From Thermoanaerobaculales bacterium (GTDB lineage: Bacteria; Acidobacteriota; Thermoanaerobaculia; Thermoanaerobaculales; Sulfomarinibacteraceae): 17,437 nucleotides of DNA. The stretch is from assembly GCA_025456385.1 (NCBI GenBank), contig JALOKS010000013.1, positions 1-17,437 of the forward strand, in the 5' to 3' direction. Shown here piece after piece: positions 1 to 6,174 of this stretch (positions are counted from its first letter, which is position 1; every line of letters starts with the position of its first letter). Below the pieces are notes generated by a model. The model was not told the origin of the DNA. It made no database searches and saw only the letters and a program-made list of their open reading frames with translations. The position numbers and the translations under genes are program-made.

Positions 1-29
1 GGCGGTCCGCGAAGCTCAGCTGAAGCTTC

Positions 30-500
30 TCACGCGAAGGTGCGCTGCATCTCGTCGCGGATCATCCGCGTGTGCTGGGCCTCGGCAGCGCTGAGGTCCT
101 TGAAGAGCTTTTCGATCTGCTCGTCGCTCACGTAGTCGATGGCGCCGGAGTAGAACTCGAAGGCACGGTTCTCTGAGTCGAGGGCGATGTCGAAGGCGTG
201 GCGCAGGGATGCGTCGGTCGGCAGCTTGTCGAAGTCGGGCATCTCCACTGCCCACGACACCTTGTCGGCGTTGCTCTTCGGGGCGTTGCCGTACAGGCGC
301 GTGCGCTGGACCACGATCTGGTCGTGATGGTGGCGCTCGAGCTTGGCCATGCGCAGGAAGAAGTCGCGCACCTTCGGGTCGCCGTCGGTGACCCAGTCGG
401 CGAGCTGCTCGTAGTAGAGCTCGGCTTCGCTCTCGATGGCGATCGCCATGTCGAGGACGTCCGTTCCGCTGAGCTTCGCGAAGTCGAGATTCAAGGCCAT
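30..500 (-). CDS. Rubrerythrin-like ferritin-fold (diiron) protein
   Basis: A 156-residue, all-helical protein with the metal-ligand layout of the rubrerythrin branch of the ferritin superfamily. Visible are an ESEAELYY helix (E23/E25), LERHHH (E55, H58), a second ExxxxEFY helix (E110) and AAEAQH (E140, H143). These four helices would build a carboxylate-bridged diiron site in the cytoplasm. The rubredoxin-like Cys4 domain of classical rubrerythrin is absent, so this is a stand-alone ferritin-like domain. Family members act in peroxide or oxygen protection or in iron handling; the substrate cannot be told here. The ATG at 498-500 is preceded by a strong GGAGGA Shine-Dalgarno sequence. It lies downstream of the epimerase gene on the same strand with 93 bases between them, so it may be co-transcribed or use its own promoter. 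Confidence 0.85.
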   Translation of the reverse strand: MALNLDFAKLSGTDVLDMAIAIESEAELYYEQLADWVTDGDPKVRDFFLRMAKLERHHHDQIVVQRTRLYGNAPKSNADKVSWAVEMPDFDKLPTDASLRHAFDIALDSENRAFEFYSGAIDYVSDEQIEKLFKDLSAAEAQHTRMIRDEMQRTFA

Positions 501-545
501 TCGATCCTCCTCGGGGGGGCCGGCGCCGGCGCACCGGGTGGCCGC

Positions 546-574
546 ACTGTGCCGCGCCGCGGCGAGGATGTCAA
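546..574 (-). promoter_or_regulatory. Weak sigma70-type promoter candidate for the rubrerythrin-like gene
   Basis: On the minus strand a perfect TTGACA (574 to 569) is followed after 17 bases by CACAGT (551 to 546). The -35 is consensus but the -10 matches TATAAT at only three positions, so the call is weak. It would start transcription about 40 bases before the ATG at 500, inside the 93-base gap after the epimerase stop. Confidence 0.25.
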
Positions 575-593
575 GGCCGCCGCGCCGCCCGTT

Positions 594-1517
594 TCACTGA
601 GCGCGGAACCACGCCACGGTGGCCGGAATTCCACGCGCCAGCGGCGTGTCCACGGCCACGCTCAGCTCTTCGAGCAGGCGCTCGGAGCTGATGCAGGACC
701 GACGCTGCTCGCCTGCCATCGCCGGGCCGTAGCCGGGTGCCTCGCCGTAGTCGGCCGCCTCGGCGATCAGGGCGAAGAGAGTGGAGACGTCCGTCTCGAC
801 GCCGGTGCCGACGTTGAAGGTCGCGAAGCCCGGGCGGTCGAGCGCGGCGAGGTTCGCCCGCACCACGTCCTCGACGTAGACGTAGTCGCGGGTCTGCAGG
901 CCGTCGCCGTTGATGACCGCGGGCTGCCGGTCGAGCAGGCGGCGGCTGAAGATGGCGACCACCCCGGCCTCGCCGTGCGGGTTCTGGCGCGGGCCGTAGA
1001 CGTTGGCGTAGCGCAGGCAGGTCGCGTCGAGGCCGTACTGGCAGTGGTAGACGTACAGATAGCGCTCGCTGGCGAGCTTGGCGACGCCGTAGGGCGAGAC
1101 CGGCCGCACGGGGTGCTCCTCGTCGGCGGGGAAGCGCTCCTGCTCGCCGTAGATCGCGCCGCCGGTCGAGGCGAAGACGACCTGCTGCAGGCGCCCGCGC
1201 CGCCCGGCCTCGAGGAGGTTGAGGAGGCCGAGGATGTTGACGTCGGCGTCGAAGCGGGGGTCGGCCACCGAGCGCCGGACGTCCATCTGCGCCGCGTGGT
1301 GGACGAGGACCTCGACCTCGCGCTCGACCAGCAGCGCGGCCGCCTCGGGCGACCGCACGTCGAGCACCGCGAGCTCGGCGCCGGCGGGGACGTTCTCCTT
1401 GCGGCCGCTCGAGAGGTCGTCCACAATCAGCACCCGGCGGCCGGCGCGGACCAGGGCCTCGGCGACGTGGCTGCCGATGAAGCCCGCGCCGCCGGTCACG
1501 CAGATGGTCGATGCCAT
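594..1517 (-). CDS. NAD-dependent epimerase/dehydratase (UDP-glucose 4-epimerase-like)
   Basis: A 307-residue extended short-chain dehydrogenase. The N-terminal Rossmann motif TGGAGFIGSH (8-17) binds NAD, with D33 positioned for the adenosine ribose. HHAAQ (73-77) follows, then the catalytic set S117/T118, Y143 and K147 in SPYGVAKLASE, and the sugar-binding side RYANVYGPRQNP (169-180). Length and motif order fit GalE-like nucleotide-sugar 4-epimerases or related dehydratases that feed exopolysaccharide or lipopolysaccharide synthesis; the exact sugar cannot be deduced. The start is well fixed because the Rossmann strand begins at residue 5 and a GGGGGGAG Shine-Dalgarno sequence lies just upstream, inside the first codons of the oppositely oriented glycosylase gene. 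Its start codon overlaps that gene's start codon by two bases. Confidence 0.88.
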   Translation of the reverse strand: MASTICVTGGAGFIGSHVAEALVRAGRRVLIVDDLSSGRKENVPAGAELAVLDVRSPEAAALLVEREVEVLVHHAAQMDVRRSVADPRFDADVNILGLLNLLEAGRRGRLQQVVFASTGGAIYGEQERFPADEEHPVRPVSPYGVAKLASERYLYVYHCQYGLDATCLRYANVYGPRQNPHGEAGVVAIFSRRLLDRQPAVINGDGLQTRDYVYVEDVVRANLAALDRPGFATFNVGTGVETDVSTLFALIAEAADYGEAPGYGPAMAGEQRRSCISSERLLEELSVAVDTPLARGIPATVAWFRAQ

Positions 1518-2103
1518 GAGGCTCCCCCCGCTGCTCGCCCGCGGATTCTACCAGCGCCCCACCGAGGTGGTGGCGCGCGAGCTGCTCGGCAAGCTGCTGG
1601 TGCGCGAGGATCCGCAGGGCACGGTCGCCGTCCGCCTGACCGAGGTCGAGGCCTACCTCGGCGTCGACGACGCGGCCTGCCACACCTTCGGCGGCCGCCG
1701 GACCGCGCGCACCGAGACCATGTGGGGCGAGGCCGGCCACGCCTACGTCTACCTCGTCTACGGCCTGCACTCCTGCCTCAACGTGGTGACGGTCGGCCGC
1801 GGCCGGCCGGAAGCGGTGCTGATCCGCGGCGGCATGGTCGAGCACGGCCTCGAGCTGGCGCGGGCGCGGCGCGGCGCCGGCGTTCGGGAGCGGGCCCTGG
1901 CCGACGGCCCGGGCAAGCTCTGCCAGGCGCTCGCGGTCAGCCGCGCGGACGACAGCGCCGACCTCTGCGATCGCGCCTCGGGGCTCGTGATCCGCGACGA
2001 CGGGCTGCGGGTCGGGGAGCGCTCGGTGCGCCGCCTGCCGCGGGTCGGTGTCGCCTACGCCGGCGCAGCCGCCGCGTGGCCCCTGCGCTTCGTCCTCAGC
2101 TGA
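1516..2103 (+). CDS. mpg: DNA-3-methyladenine glycosylase, AAG/Mpg family
   Basis: A 195-residue monofunctional base-excision repair glycosylase that removes alkylated purines such as 3-methyladenine. It aligns by eye with human AAG: E45 (catalytic, in TEVEAYLG), Y47, H56, Y79 and N89 fall at the same spacings as E125, Y127, H136, Y159 and N169. GRPEAVLIRGG (96-106) and GPGKLCQAL (131-139) are also family hallmarks. The ATG at 1516 gives the normal N-terminus (FYQRPTEVVARELLGK); an in-frame ATG at 1504 is an alternative. No good Shine-Dalgarno sequence precedes either start, and any promoter must lie inside the epimerase gene. The 3' end overlaps the convergent receiver gene by 8 bases. Repair of alkylation damage is independent of its neighbours as far as one can see. 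Confidence 0.93.
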   Translation: MRLPPLLARGFYQRPTEVVARELLGKLLVREDPQGTVAVRLTEVEAYLGVDDAACHTFGGRRTARTETMWGEAGHAYVYLVYGLHSCLNVVTVGRGRPEAVLIRGGMVEHGLELARARRGAGVRERALADGPGKLCQALAVSRADDSADLCDRASGLVIRDDGLRVGERSVRRLPRVGVAYAGAAAAWPLRFVLS

Positions 2104-2479
2104 GCCCGGCGAGGGTCGCCAGCAGCTTCGCTTCGTCGATCGGCTTCTGCAGGTAGGCGTCGGGGTGGTAGGACTTGAAGCGGTCGAGGAAGTCCCCGAA
2201 GTCCGACTTCAGGGTGTCCTGGATGCCGGTCACCAGCACCACCGGCACCCCGGCCGTGCGCTCGTCCTTGCGCAGCGCGATCAGGGTGCTGAGGCCGCCG
2301 CGCTCCGGCATCATGACGTCGAGCAGCACCACCGCGGGCGGCTGCTCCTGGGCCAGCGCGATGCCCCGGTTGGGGTCGTTGGCGGTGCGGACGCTCCAGC
2401 CGTGGTCGGTGAGAAGCGTTTCGAGGTAGGTCGTGATGTCCGGCTCGTCGTCGATGATCACTGCGGTCTTCGCTGCCAT
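2096..2479 (-). CDS. Stand-alone response-regulator receiver (REC) protein
   Basis: A 127-residue single-domain response regulator with no output domain. The acidic pocket is D10/D11 (IIDDEPD), the phospho-acceptor D54 (LLDVMMPE), the switch threonine T84 (VLVTG) and K112 (YLQKPID). The stretch between T84 and K112 is about six residues longer than in CheY, as in the receiver encoded at 7647-8057, suggesting a shared subfamily. It would act by protein contact or as a phosphate shuttle rather than on DNA. The ATG at 2477-2479 has a GGGGAGGG Shine-Dalgarno sequence. It is transcribed divergently from the Rrf2-led operon across a 152-base gap, so it may be part of the same signalling system; no cognate kinase lies on its own strand. 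Its stop lies inside a palindrome shared with the glycosylase stop. Confidence 0.87.
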   Translation of the reverse strand: MAAKTAVIIDDEPDITTYLETLLTDHGWSVRTANDPNRGIALAQEQPPAVVLLDVMMPERGGLSTLIALRKDERTAGVPVVLVTGIQDTLKSDFGDFLDRFKSYHPDAYLQKPIDEAKLLATLAGLS

Positions 2480-2584
2480 GGGCCCTCCCCGAAGCTCGTG
2501 CTCACGCGTGCACAACCATAACATCGGCGACCGAGCGCGGCAACGGAAATGAGACGTGAGAATGAGATCAATGATATGTTCGCT

Positions 2585-2595
2585 AACTCCTAGTT
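2585..2595. promoter_or_regulatory. Possible operator: AACT-N3-AGTT inverted repeat over the -35 box
   Basis: AACT (2585-2588) and AGTT (2592-2595) form a short dyad that runs into the TTGACA -35 element of the Rrf2 operon. A dimeric regulator bound here would block RNA polymerase, and Rrf2 proteins commonly repress their own operons. The arms are only four bases, so chance cannot be excluded. AATGAGA also occurs twice upstream (2548-2554 and 2561-2567). Confidence 0.25.
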
Positions 2596-2622
2596 GACAG
2601 GTATGTGTACTGGGAATATCTT
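2594..2622 (+). promoter_or_regulatory. Sigma70-type promoter of the Rrf2-Hdr operon, likely leaderless
   Basis: A perfect TTGACA (2594-2599), a 17-base spacer and TATCTT (2617-2622, four of six to TATAAT) lie in the AT-richest stretch of the window. Transcription would begin about 2628-2632, at or just before the ATG at 2632. The first mRNA would then have almost no 5' untranslated region, and indeed no Shine-Dalgarno sequence precedes that ATG. Confidence 0.6.
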
Positions 2623-2631
2623 TGACCCGCG

Positions 2632-3099
2632 ATGAAGATCTCGACGCGCGGCCGCTACGCTCTCCGCATGATGCTCGACATCGCCCGCCACGGCGGCGAC
2701 GAGTCACCGGTCAGCCTGGCCTCGGTGGCCGAGCGCACCGGGATCTCCCACGGCTACCTCGAGCAGGTGGCGCTCGCACTGCGCAGCGCCGGCCTGGTGC
2801 GCGGGGTCGCCGGGCGCCACGGCGGCTACCGGCTCGGCAGGCCGACCCATCAGATCACCATCGGCCAGATCCTCGAGGCGACGATCGGGCCGGTGTGCGT
2901 GGTCGACTGCGTCGACGAGCCCGAGGCCTGCCTGCGGGCCGAGTTCTGCGAGTGCCGCCTCGTGTACGCGCTCATCAATCAGCGCATCGGCGAGGTCCTG
3001 AACGAGTTCACCCTCGCCGACCTGGCGAACCCGCGCTGGCTCAAGGAGACCGCGAAGGTCTTCAGCGCGGAGCTGGTGGGGATCAAGGTCGGCAGGTGA
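2632..3099 (+). CDS. Rrf2-family transcriptional regulator, probable Fe-S sensor
   Basis: A 155-residue Rrf2 protein. The N-terminal winged helix-turn-helix shows the family signature MKISTRGRYALRMMLDIA and the recognition region ISHGYLEQV with the wing GVAGRHGGYRL (58-68). A cysteine cluster follows, C89, C93, C100, C106 and C108, where IscR, NsrR and RsrR bind a [2Fe-2S] or [4Fe-4S] cluster. The spacing is not the IscR C-x5-C-x5-C pattern, so ligand identity is uncertain. It probably senses redox state, oxygen, NO or Fe-S status and controls its own promoter. First gene of the operon that continues through the macro, membrane, Hdr-REC, kinase and receiver genes. The ATG sits 9 bases after the predicted -10 box, implying a leaderless start. 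Confidence 0.88.
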   Translation: MKISTRGRYALRMMLDIARHGGDESPVSLASVAERTGISHGYLEQVALALRSAGLVRGVAGRHGGYRLGRPTHQITIGQILEATIGPVCVVDCVDEPEACLRAEFCECRLVYALINQRIGEVLNEFTLADLANPRWLKETAKVFSAELVGIKVGR

Positions 3100-3131
3100 T
3101 CGACCTGGTACGGGGGTCAGGGAGGAAGGTC

Positions 3132-3659
3132 ATGGTGGAGCAGAGAGTCGGGCAGAAGACGATACGGTTGGTGCGCGGGGACATCACGGAGATGGAGGTC
3201 GACGCCTTCGTCTTCGACATCACCGAGGACGTCAAGCTGGGCTCCGGCTTCGGCGGCGCCATCCAACAGCGCGGCGGGGTGGCGATCCAGAAGCAGCTGG
3301 ACACCATCGGCAGCTGCCCGACCGGTGAGGCGGTGGTGACCGAGGCCGGGCTCCTCAAGGCCTCCTGGATCATCCACGCCAACGGCCCCAAGTTCCGCGA
3401 GGAGGACGAGGAGGCCAAGCTCGCGAGCGCGGTTCGCGCCGCGCTCGCCCGCGCCGAGGAGAAGGGAGTCAAGCGGCTCGCCTTCCCGCCCATCGGCACC
3501 GGGCTCTACCAGGTGCCGCTCGACCTCTGCACGCGGGTCATGGTGGACACCATCAGCGAGCACCTGAGCGACGGCGCCTCGCTCGAGGAGGTGCTGATCG
3601 TCGCTCCGGACGACCGGGAGTACAAGCCCTTCGCGGCGCGGATCCAGGAAGGAGCCTGA
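3132..3659 (+). CDS. Atypical macro-domain (ADP-ribose-binding fold) protein
   Basis: A 175-residue protein consisting of one macro domain. GDITEMEVDA (16-25) is the usual first strand and helix, GSGFGGAIQQRGG (37-49) the glycine-rich ADP-ribose loop, CPTGEAVVTEAG (62-73) the following strand, HANGPKF (82-88) a central strand and PPIGTGLYQVP (119-129) the diphosphate-binding loop. The canonical NAAN motif after VDA is replaced by FDIT (28-31), so the catalytic or ribose-contacting asparagines of MacroD-type hydrolases are missing. It may bind rather than cleave an ADP-ribose, NAD-derived or nucleotide ligand. An AGGGAGGAAGG Shine-Dalgarno sequence supports the ATG at 3132. It lies 32 bases after the Rrf2 gene and one base before the membrane-subunit gene, so it is firmly inside the operon. 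Its role in an electron-transfer operon is unexplained. Confidence 0.8.
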   Translation: MVEQRVGQKTIRLVRGDITEMEVDAFVFDITEDVKLGSGFGGAIQQRGGVAIQKQLDTIGSCPTGEAVVTEAGLLKASWIIHANGPKFREEDEEAKLASAVRAALARAEEKGVKRLAFPPIGTGLYQVPLDLCTRVMVDTISEHLSDGASLEEVLIVAPDDREYKPFAARIQEGA

Positions 3660-3660
3660 G

Positions 3661-4362
3661 ATGCACGACGTCAGCCCTGCCCTGCACACGGCGGAGATCA
3701 TTCACTGGATCGCACTCGCGGTCATGGCGGTCGTGTACTCGCTGCGCATCCGCTGGCTGCTCTCCTTCAACCTCGCGCGGGACCGCTCGGTCCCGGGCAA
3801 CCCGGCGCAGTCGAACGCGAAGAAGGGCGCCCGGCACTCGCTCTTCAACGTCGCGATGCCGTGGTCGATGGAGAGCACCCGGAGCCGCAAGGGTTTCGGC
3901 TTCTACCTCAGCTTCGTGGTCTTCCACCTCGGCGTCGTGGCGGGCATCGCGCTCGCCTTCGTCAGCACCATCGCGCCCGACGTGCTGCGCATCCCGGCGG
4001 TCGCGACGACGATGCTGGCGCTGATCGTCGGGGCGTTCCTGGTCGCCCTCTACCGCATCGCGCGGCGCCTGCTGCGGCCGCTGATGCGGCTCATCAGCAC
4101 GCCGGACGACTACTTCTCGCTGATCATGCTGACGGTCTGGTTCGGGCTCGGCGCCTGCACCCAGGCCCACCTGATCGGCGCCTGGGGCATGACGAGCGAG
4201 GCGATACTCATCGCCTACCTCTACCTGACCAGCTTCTTCTTGCTCTACGTGCCCTTCTCCAAGATCTCGCACTACCTGTACTACCCCTTCACCCGCATCT
4301 ACATCGGCCGCGCGCTCGGTCACCGCGGCAGCTACCCGGTGGTCCGGGGCGAGGAGGCGTGA
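3661..4362 (+). CDS. Cytochrome b-type membrane subunit (NarI/DsrM/TmcC/QmoC-like)
   Basis: A 233-residue integral membrane protein with about five helices (near 11-35, 82-104, 112-134, 150-172 and 181-200). Membrane histidines H15, H89, H170 and H204, the last in YVPFSKISHYLYYPFTR, resemble the heme b ligands of NarI-type quinol-oxidising subunits in nitrate reductase, Dsr, Qmo, Tmc and HdrE complexes. It should anchor the Fe-S protein encoded next and exchange electrons with the menaquinone pool. A conserved-looking cytoplasmic loop (about 36-80) is rich in basic residues. The gene begins one base after the macro gene stop, with AGGAAGGAG as Shine-Dalgarno sequence, and its TGA overlaps the next ATG (TGATG), indicating coupled translation and a stable complex. 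The number of hemes cannot be settled from sequence alone. Confidence 0.8.
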   Translation: MHDVSPALHTAEIIHWIALAVMAVVYSLRIRWLLSFNLARDRSVPGNPAQSNAKKGARHSLFNVAMPWSMESTRSRKGFGFYLSFVVFHLGVVAGIALAFVSTIAPDVLRIPAVATTMLALIVGAFLVALYRIARRLLRPLMRLISTPDDYFSLIMLTVWFGLGACTQAHLIGAWGMTSEAILIAYLYLTSFFLLYVPFSKISHYLYYPFTRIYIGRALGHRGSYPVVRGEEA

Positions 4363-6131
4363 TGAGCAGACCGGCAAAGACCCACAAGGTCAAGATGATG
4401 GAGCAGCAGCTCGCGAAGAAGCTCACGCGCCAGGTGGTGGGCTCGCTGGTCGGCTGCGTGCACTGCGGCATGTGCAACGACGCCTGCCACTACGTGCTCG
4501 CGTTCCCCGACGACCCGAAGATGACGCCGTCGTACAAGGCCGACCAGCTGCGCAAGCTGTTCAAGGCCAACTTCGACTGGACCGGGAAGGCCATCCCGTG
4601 GTGGGTGGGCGCCGACAAGGCGCCGCTCACCGACGACGACCTCGAGGTCATCAAGGACATCTCCTTCGGCACCTGCACCAACTGCCGGCGCTGCACCTTG
4701 AGCTGCCCGATGGGCGTCGACACCGCGACGCTGAACCGCATCATGCGCGGCCTGCTGTCGCACGTGGGGGTGATGCCGGAAGGCGTGCGCGTGGTCTCCA
4801 AGGACCAGTGGGAGCTCGGCAACCAGATGGGGGTCCTCAAGGAGGACTACGTCGACACCCTGGAGTGGATGTCCGAGGAGCTCGAGGAGGACCTCGGCCA
4901 CGGCGAGGCGGCGATCCCGGTCGACAAGGCCGGCGCGAAGATCATGTACTGCATCAACCCCCGCGAGGTGAAGTACGACCCGCGCACCATCAAGGAGGCG
5001 GCGCTGATCTTCTGGGCCGCCGGCGAGAGCTGGACCATGCCCTCGGAGGGCTGGGACAACACCAACTTCGGGCTCTTCTCGGGCGACGACGGGCTCGGCG
5101 GCGTGTCGGCCAGGCGCGAGTACGACAAGGCGCGCCAGCTCGGAGTCGAGAAGATCGTCATCTCCGAGTGCGGGCACGGCTTCCGCTCGACCCGCTGCGA
5201 GGGCGTCAACTGGGCGGGGGAGCAGCAGCCGGTGCCGATGGAGAGCGCGGTCATGACCATGCTGCGCTTCATCAAAGAGGGCCGGATCAAGGTCGACCCG
5301 ACCCGCAACCCGGAGCGCGTCACCTTCCACGACTCCTGCAACAACGCCCGCAGCTGCGGCTTCTACGAGGAGCCGCGCGAGCTCCTCAAGCTCGTCACCA
5401 TGGACTTCCAGGAGATGTACCCGAACCGGGCCGAGAACTACTGCTGCACCGGCGGCGGCGGCGCGATGTCGATGTCGGAGTACACGCCGCGCCGGCTCGA
5501 GTCGGCCAAGGTCAAGGCGGACCAGATCCGCGCCACCGGCGCCAAGGTGGTCGTGACCTCCTGCCACAACTGCGTCGACGGCCTGTCCGACCTCATCAAG
5601 CACTACGGCCTCGGCTGCGAGGTCAAGCAGCTCGTCAACCTGGTGGCCAACGCCCTCGTGCTCGACGAGGTGAAGGAGCCGGAGGCGGTGCCCGCGCCGG
5701 CCGAAATCGAGGTCGCCCCGGTGGCTGTCGCGAGCCCGCTCGCCGGACGGAAGATCCTGGTCGTCGACGACGAGGACGACGTGCGGCTCTTCCTGACCAC
5801 CGTCTTCGAGGACGCCGGCGCCCAGGTCCTGACGGCATCCGACGGCGACACGGCGGTGGCGGTGGCCCGCGAGCACCAGCCCGACCTCATCAGCCTCGAC
5901 CTCTCGATGCCGGGCAAGGACGGCGTCGAGACCTTCGTCGAGCTGCGCCGGACGCCCGAGACCGAGGAGATCCCGGTCTGCGTGGTCACCGGCCACCCGG
6001 AGTTCCGGCAGGTCATCTACGACCGGCCGGTGGCGCCGCCGGAGGGCTACCTCGGCAAGCCTGTGGACGAGGACAAGCTCGTGGCCTACGCCCACCACAT
6101 CATCGAGCACCGGGAGGCGAAGGTTCACTGA
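4362..6131 (+). CDS. HdrD/TmcB-like Fe-S oxidoreductase fused to a C-terminal receiver (REC) domain
   Basis: A 589-residue fusion. Residues 1-130 hold two [4Fe-4S] motifs, C32-x2-C35-x2-C38-x3-C42 and C105-x2-C108-x2-C111-x3-C115-P. Residues 190-435 resemble the paired CCG modules of HdrD, GlpC, DsrK and TmcB. The second is complete (C326, C361-C362, C401-x2-C404, a noncubane cluster type); the first is degenerate, keeping C197 and C270 but lacking a CC pair. A Pro/Ala/Val-rich linker (about 434-462) leads to a full REC domain (463-585) with D469/D470, phospho-acceptor D513 in SLDLSMPG, T543 and K566 in YLGKPVDE. All catalytic REC residues are present. It probably passes electrons between the membrane subunit and a thiol or disulfide substrate, with activity or partner choice controlled by phosphorylation. 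The ATG overlaps the upstream TGA and has a GAGGAGG Shine-Dalgarno sequence. Confidence 0.88.
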   Translation: MSRPAKTHKVKMMEQQLAKKLTRQVVGSLVGCVHCGMCNDACHYVLAFPDDPKMTPSYKADQLRKLFKANFDWTGKAIPWWVGADKAPLTDDDLEVIKDISFGTCTNCRRCTLSCPMGVDTATLNRIMRGLLSHVGVMPEGVRVVSKDQWELGNQMGVLKEDYVDTLEWMSEELEEDLGHGEAAIPVDKAGAKIMYCINPREVKYDPRTIKEAALIFWAAGESWTMPSEGWDNTNFGLFSGDDGLGGVSARREYDKARQLGVEKIVISECGHGFRSTRCEGVNWAGEQQPVPMESAVMTMLRFIKEGRIKVDPTRNPERVTFHDSCNNARSCGFYEEPRELLKLVTMDFQEMYPNRAENYCCTGGGGAMSMSEYTPRRLESAKVKADQIRATGAKVVVTSCHNCVDGLSDLIKHYGLGCEVKQLVNLVANALVLDEVKEPEAVPAPAEIEVAPVAVASPLAGRKILVVDDEDDVRLFLTTVFEDAGAQVLTASDGDTAVAVAREHQPDLISLDLSMPGKDGVETFVELRRTPETEEIPVCVVTGHPEFRQVIYDRPVAPPEGYLGKPVDEDKLVAYAHHIIEHREAKVH

Positions 6132-6132
6132 C

Positions 6133-6144
6133 GGCTCGCGAGCC
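6133..6144. repeat. 12-bp perfect palindrome GGCTCGCGAGCC between Hdr-REC and kinase genes
   Basis: The self-complementary GGCTCGCGAGCC lies immediately after the TGA of the Hdr-REC gene. It abuts a second inverted repeat. As RNA it could form dimers or a tight hairpin; as DNA it could be a dyad binding site. No T-tract follows, so it is not a classical terminator. Confidence 0.5.
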
Positions 6145-6159
6145 CGCTCACGCGAGCGG
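6144..6159 (+). repeat. Intercistronic stem-loop CCGCTC-ACGC-GAGCGG
   Basis: A perfect six-pair stem with a four-base loop sits just ahead of the AGGGAG Shine-Dalgarno sequence (6163-6168) of the kinase gene. It may stabilise or process the upstream mRNA and lower kinase expression relative to the abundant electron-transfer subunits. This is inferred from position; no U-run follows. Confidence 0.5.
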
Positions 6160-6174
6160 AGCAGGGAGTGCACC

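Noticed and set aside
198..2156. A 652-codon open frame on the plus strand across the left genes
   Set aside because: It runs antisense to the epimerase and ferritin-like genes and in part out of frame with the glycosylase; its protein is low-complexity Arg/Ala/Gly/Asp-rich. Long antisense frames are expected in DNA with this G+C content.
2622..3131. N-terminal extension of the macro-domain frame upstream of 3132
   Set aside because: It overlaps the Rrf2 gene in another frame and is Arg-rich shadow sequence; the ATG at 3132 has a strong Shine-Dalgarno sequence and gives the normal domain start.
5660..5760. Possible frameshift or assembly join producing the Hdr-REC fusion
   Set aside because: The frame runs without a stop from the CCG module through a plausible Pro/Ala/Val linker into the receiver, with no internal start and ribosome site suggesting two genes. 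Read-level support still could not be checked.
4332..6173. A 613-codon open frame on the minus strand opposite the Hdr-REC gene
   Set aside because: The translation is a repetitive Leu/Val/Asp/His/Arg mix without motifs and mirrors the strong Fe-S protein on the other strand.
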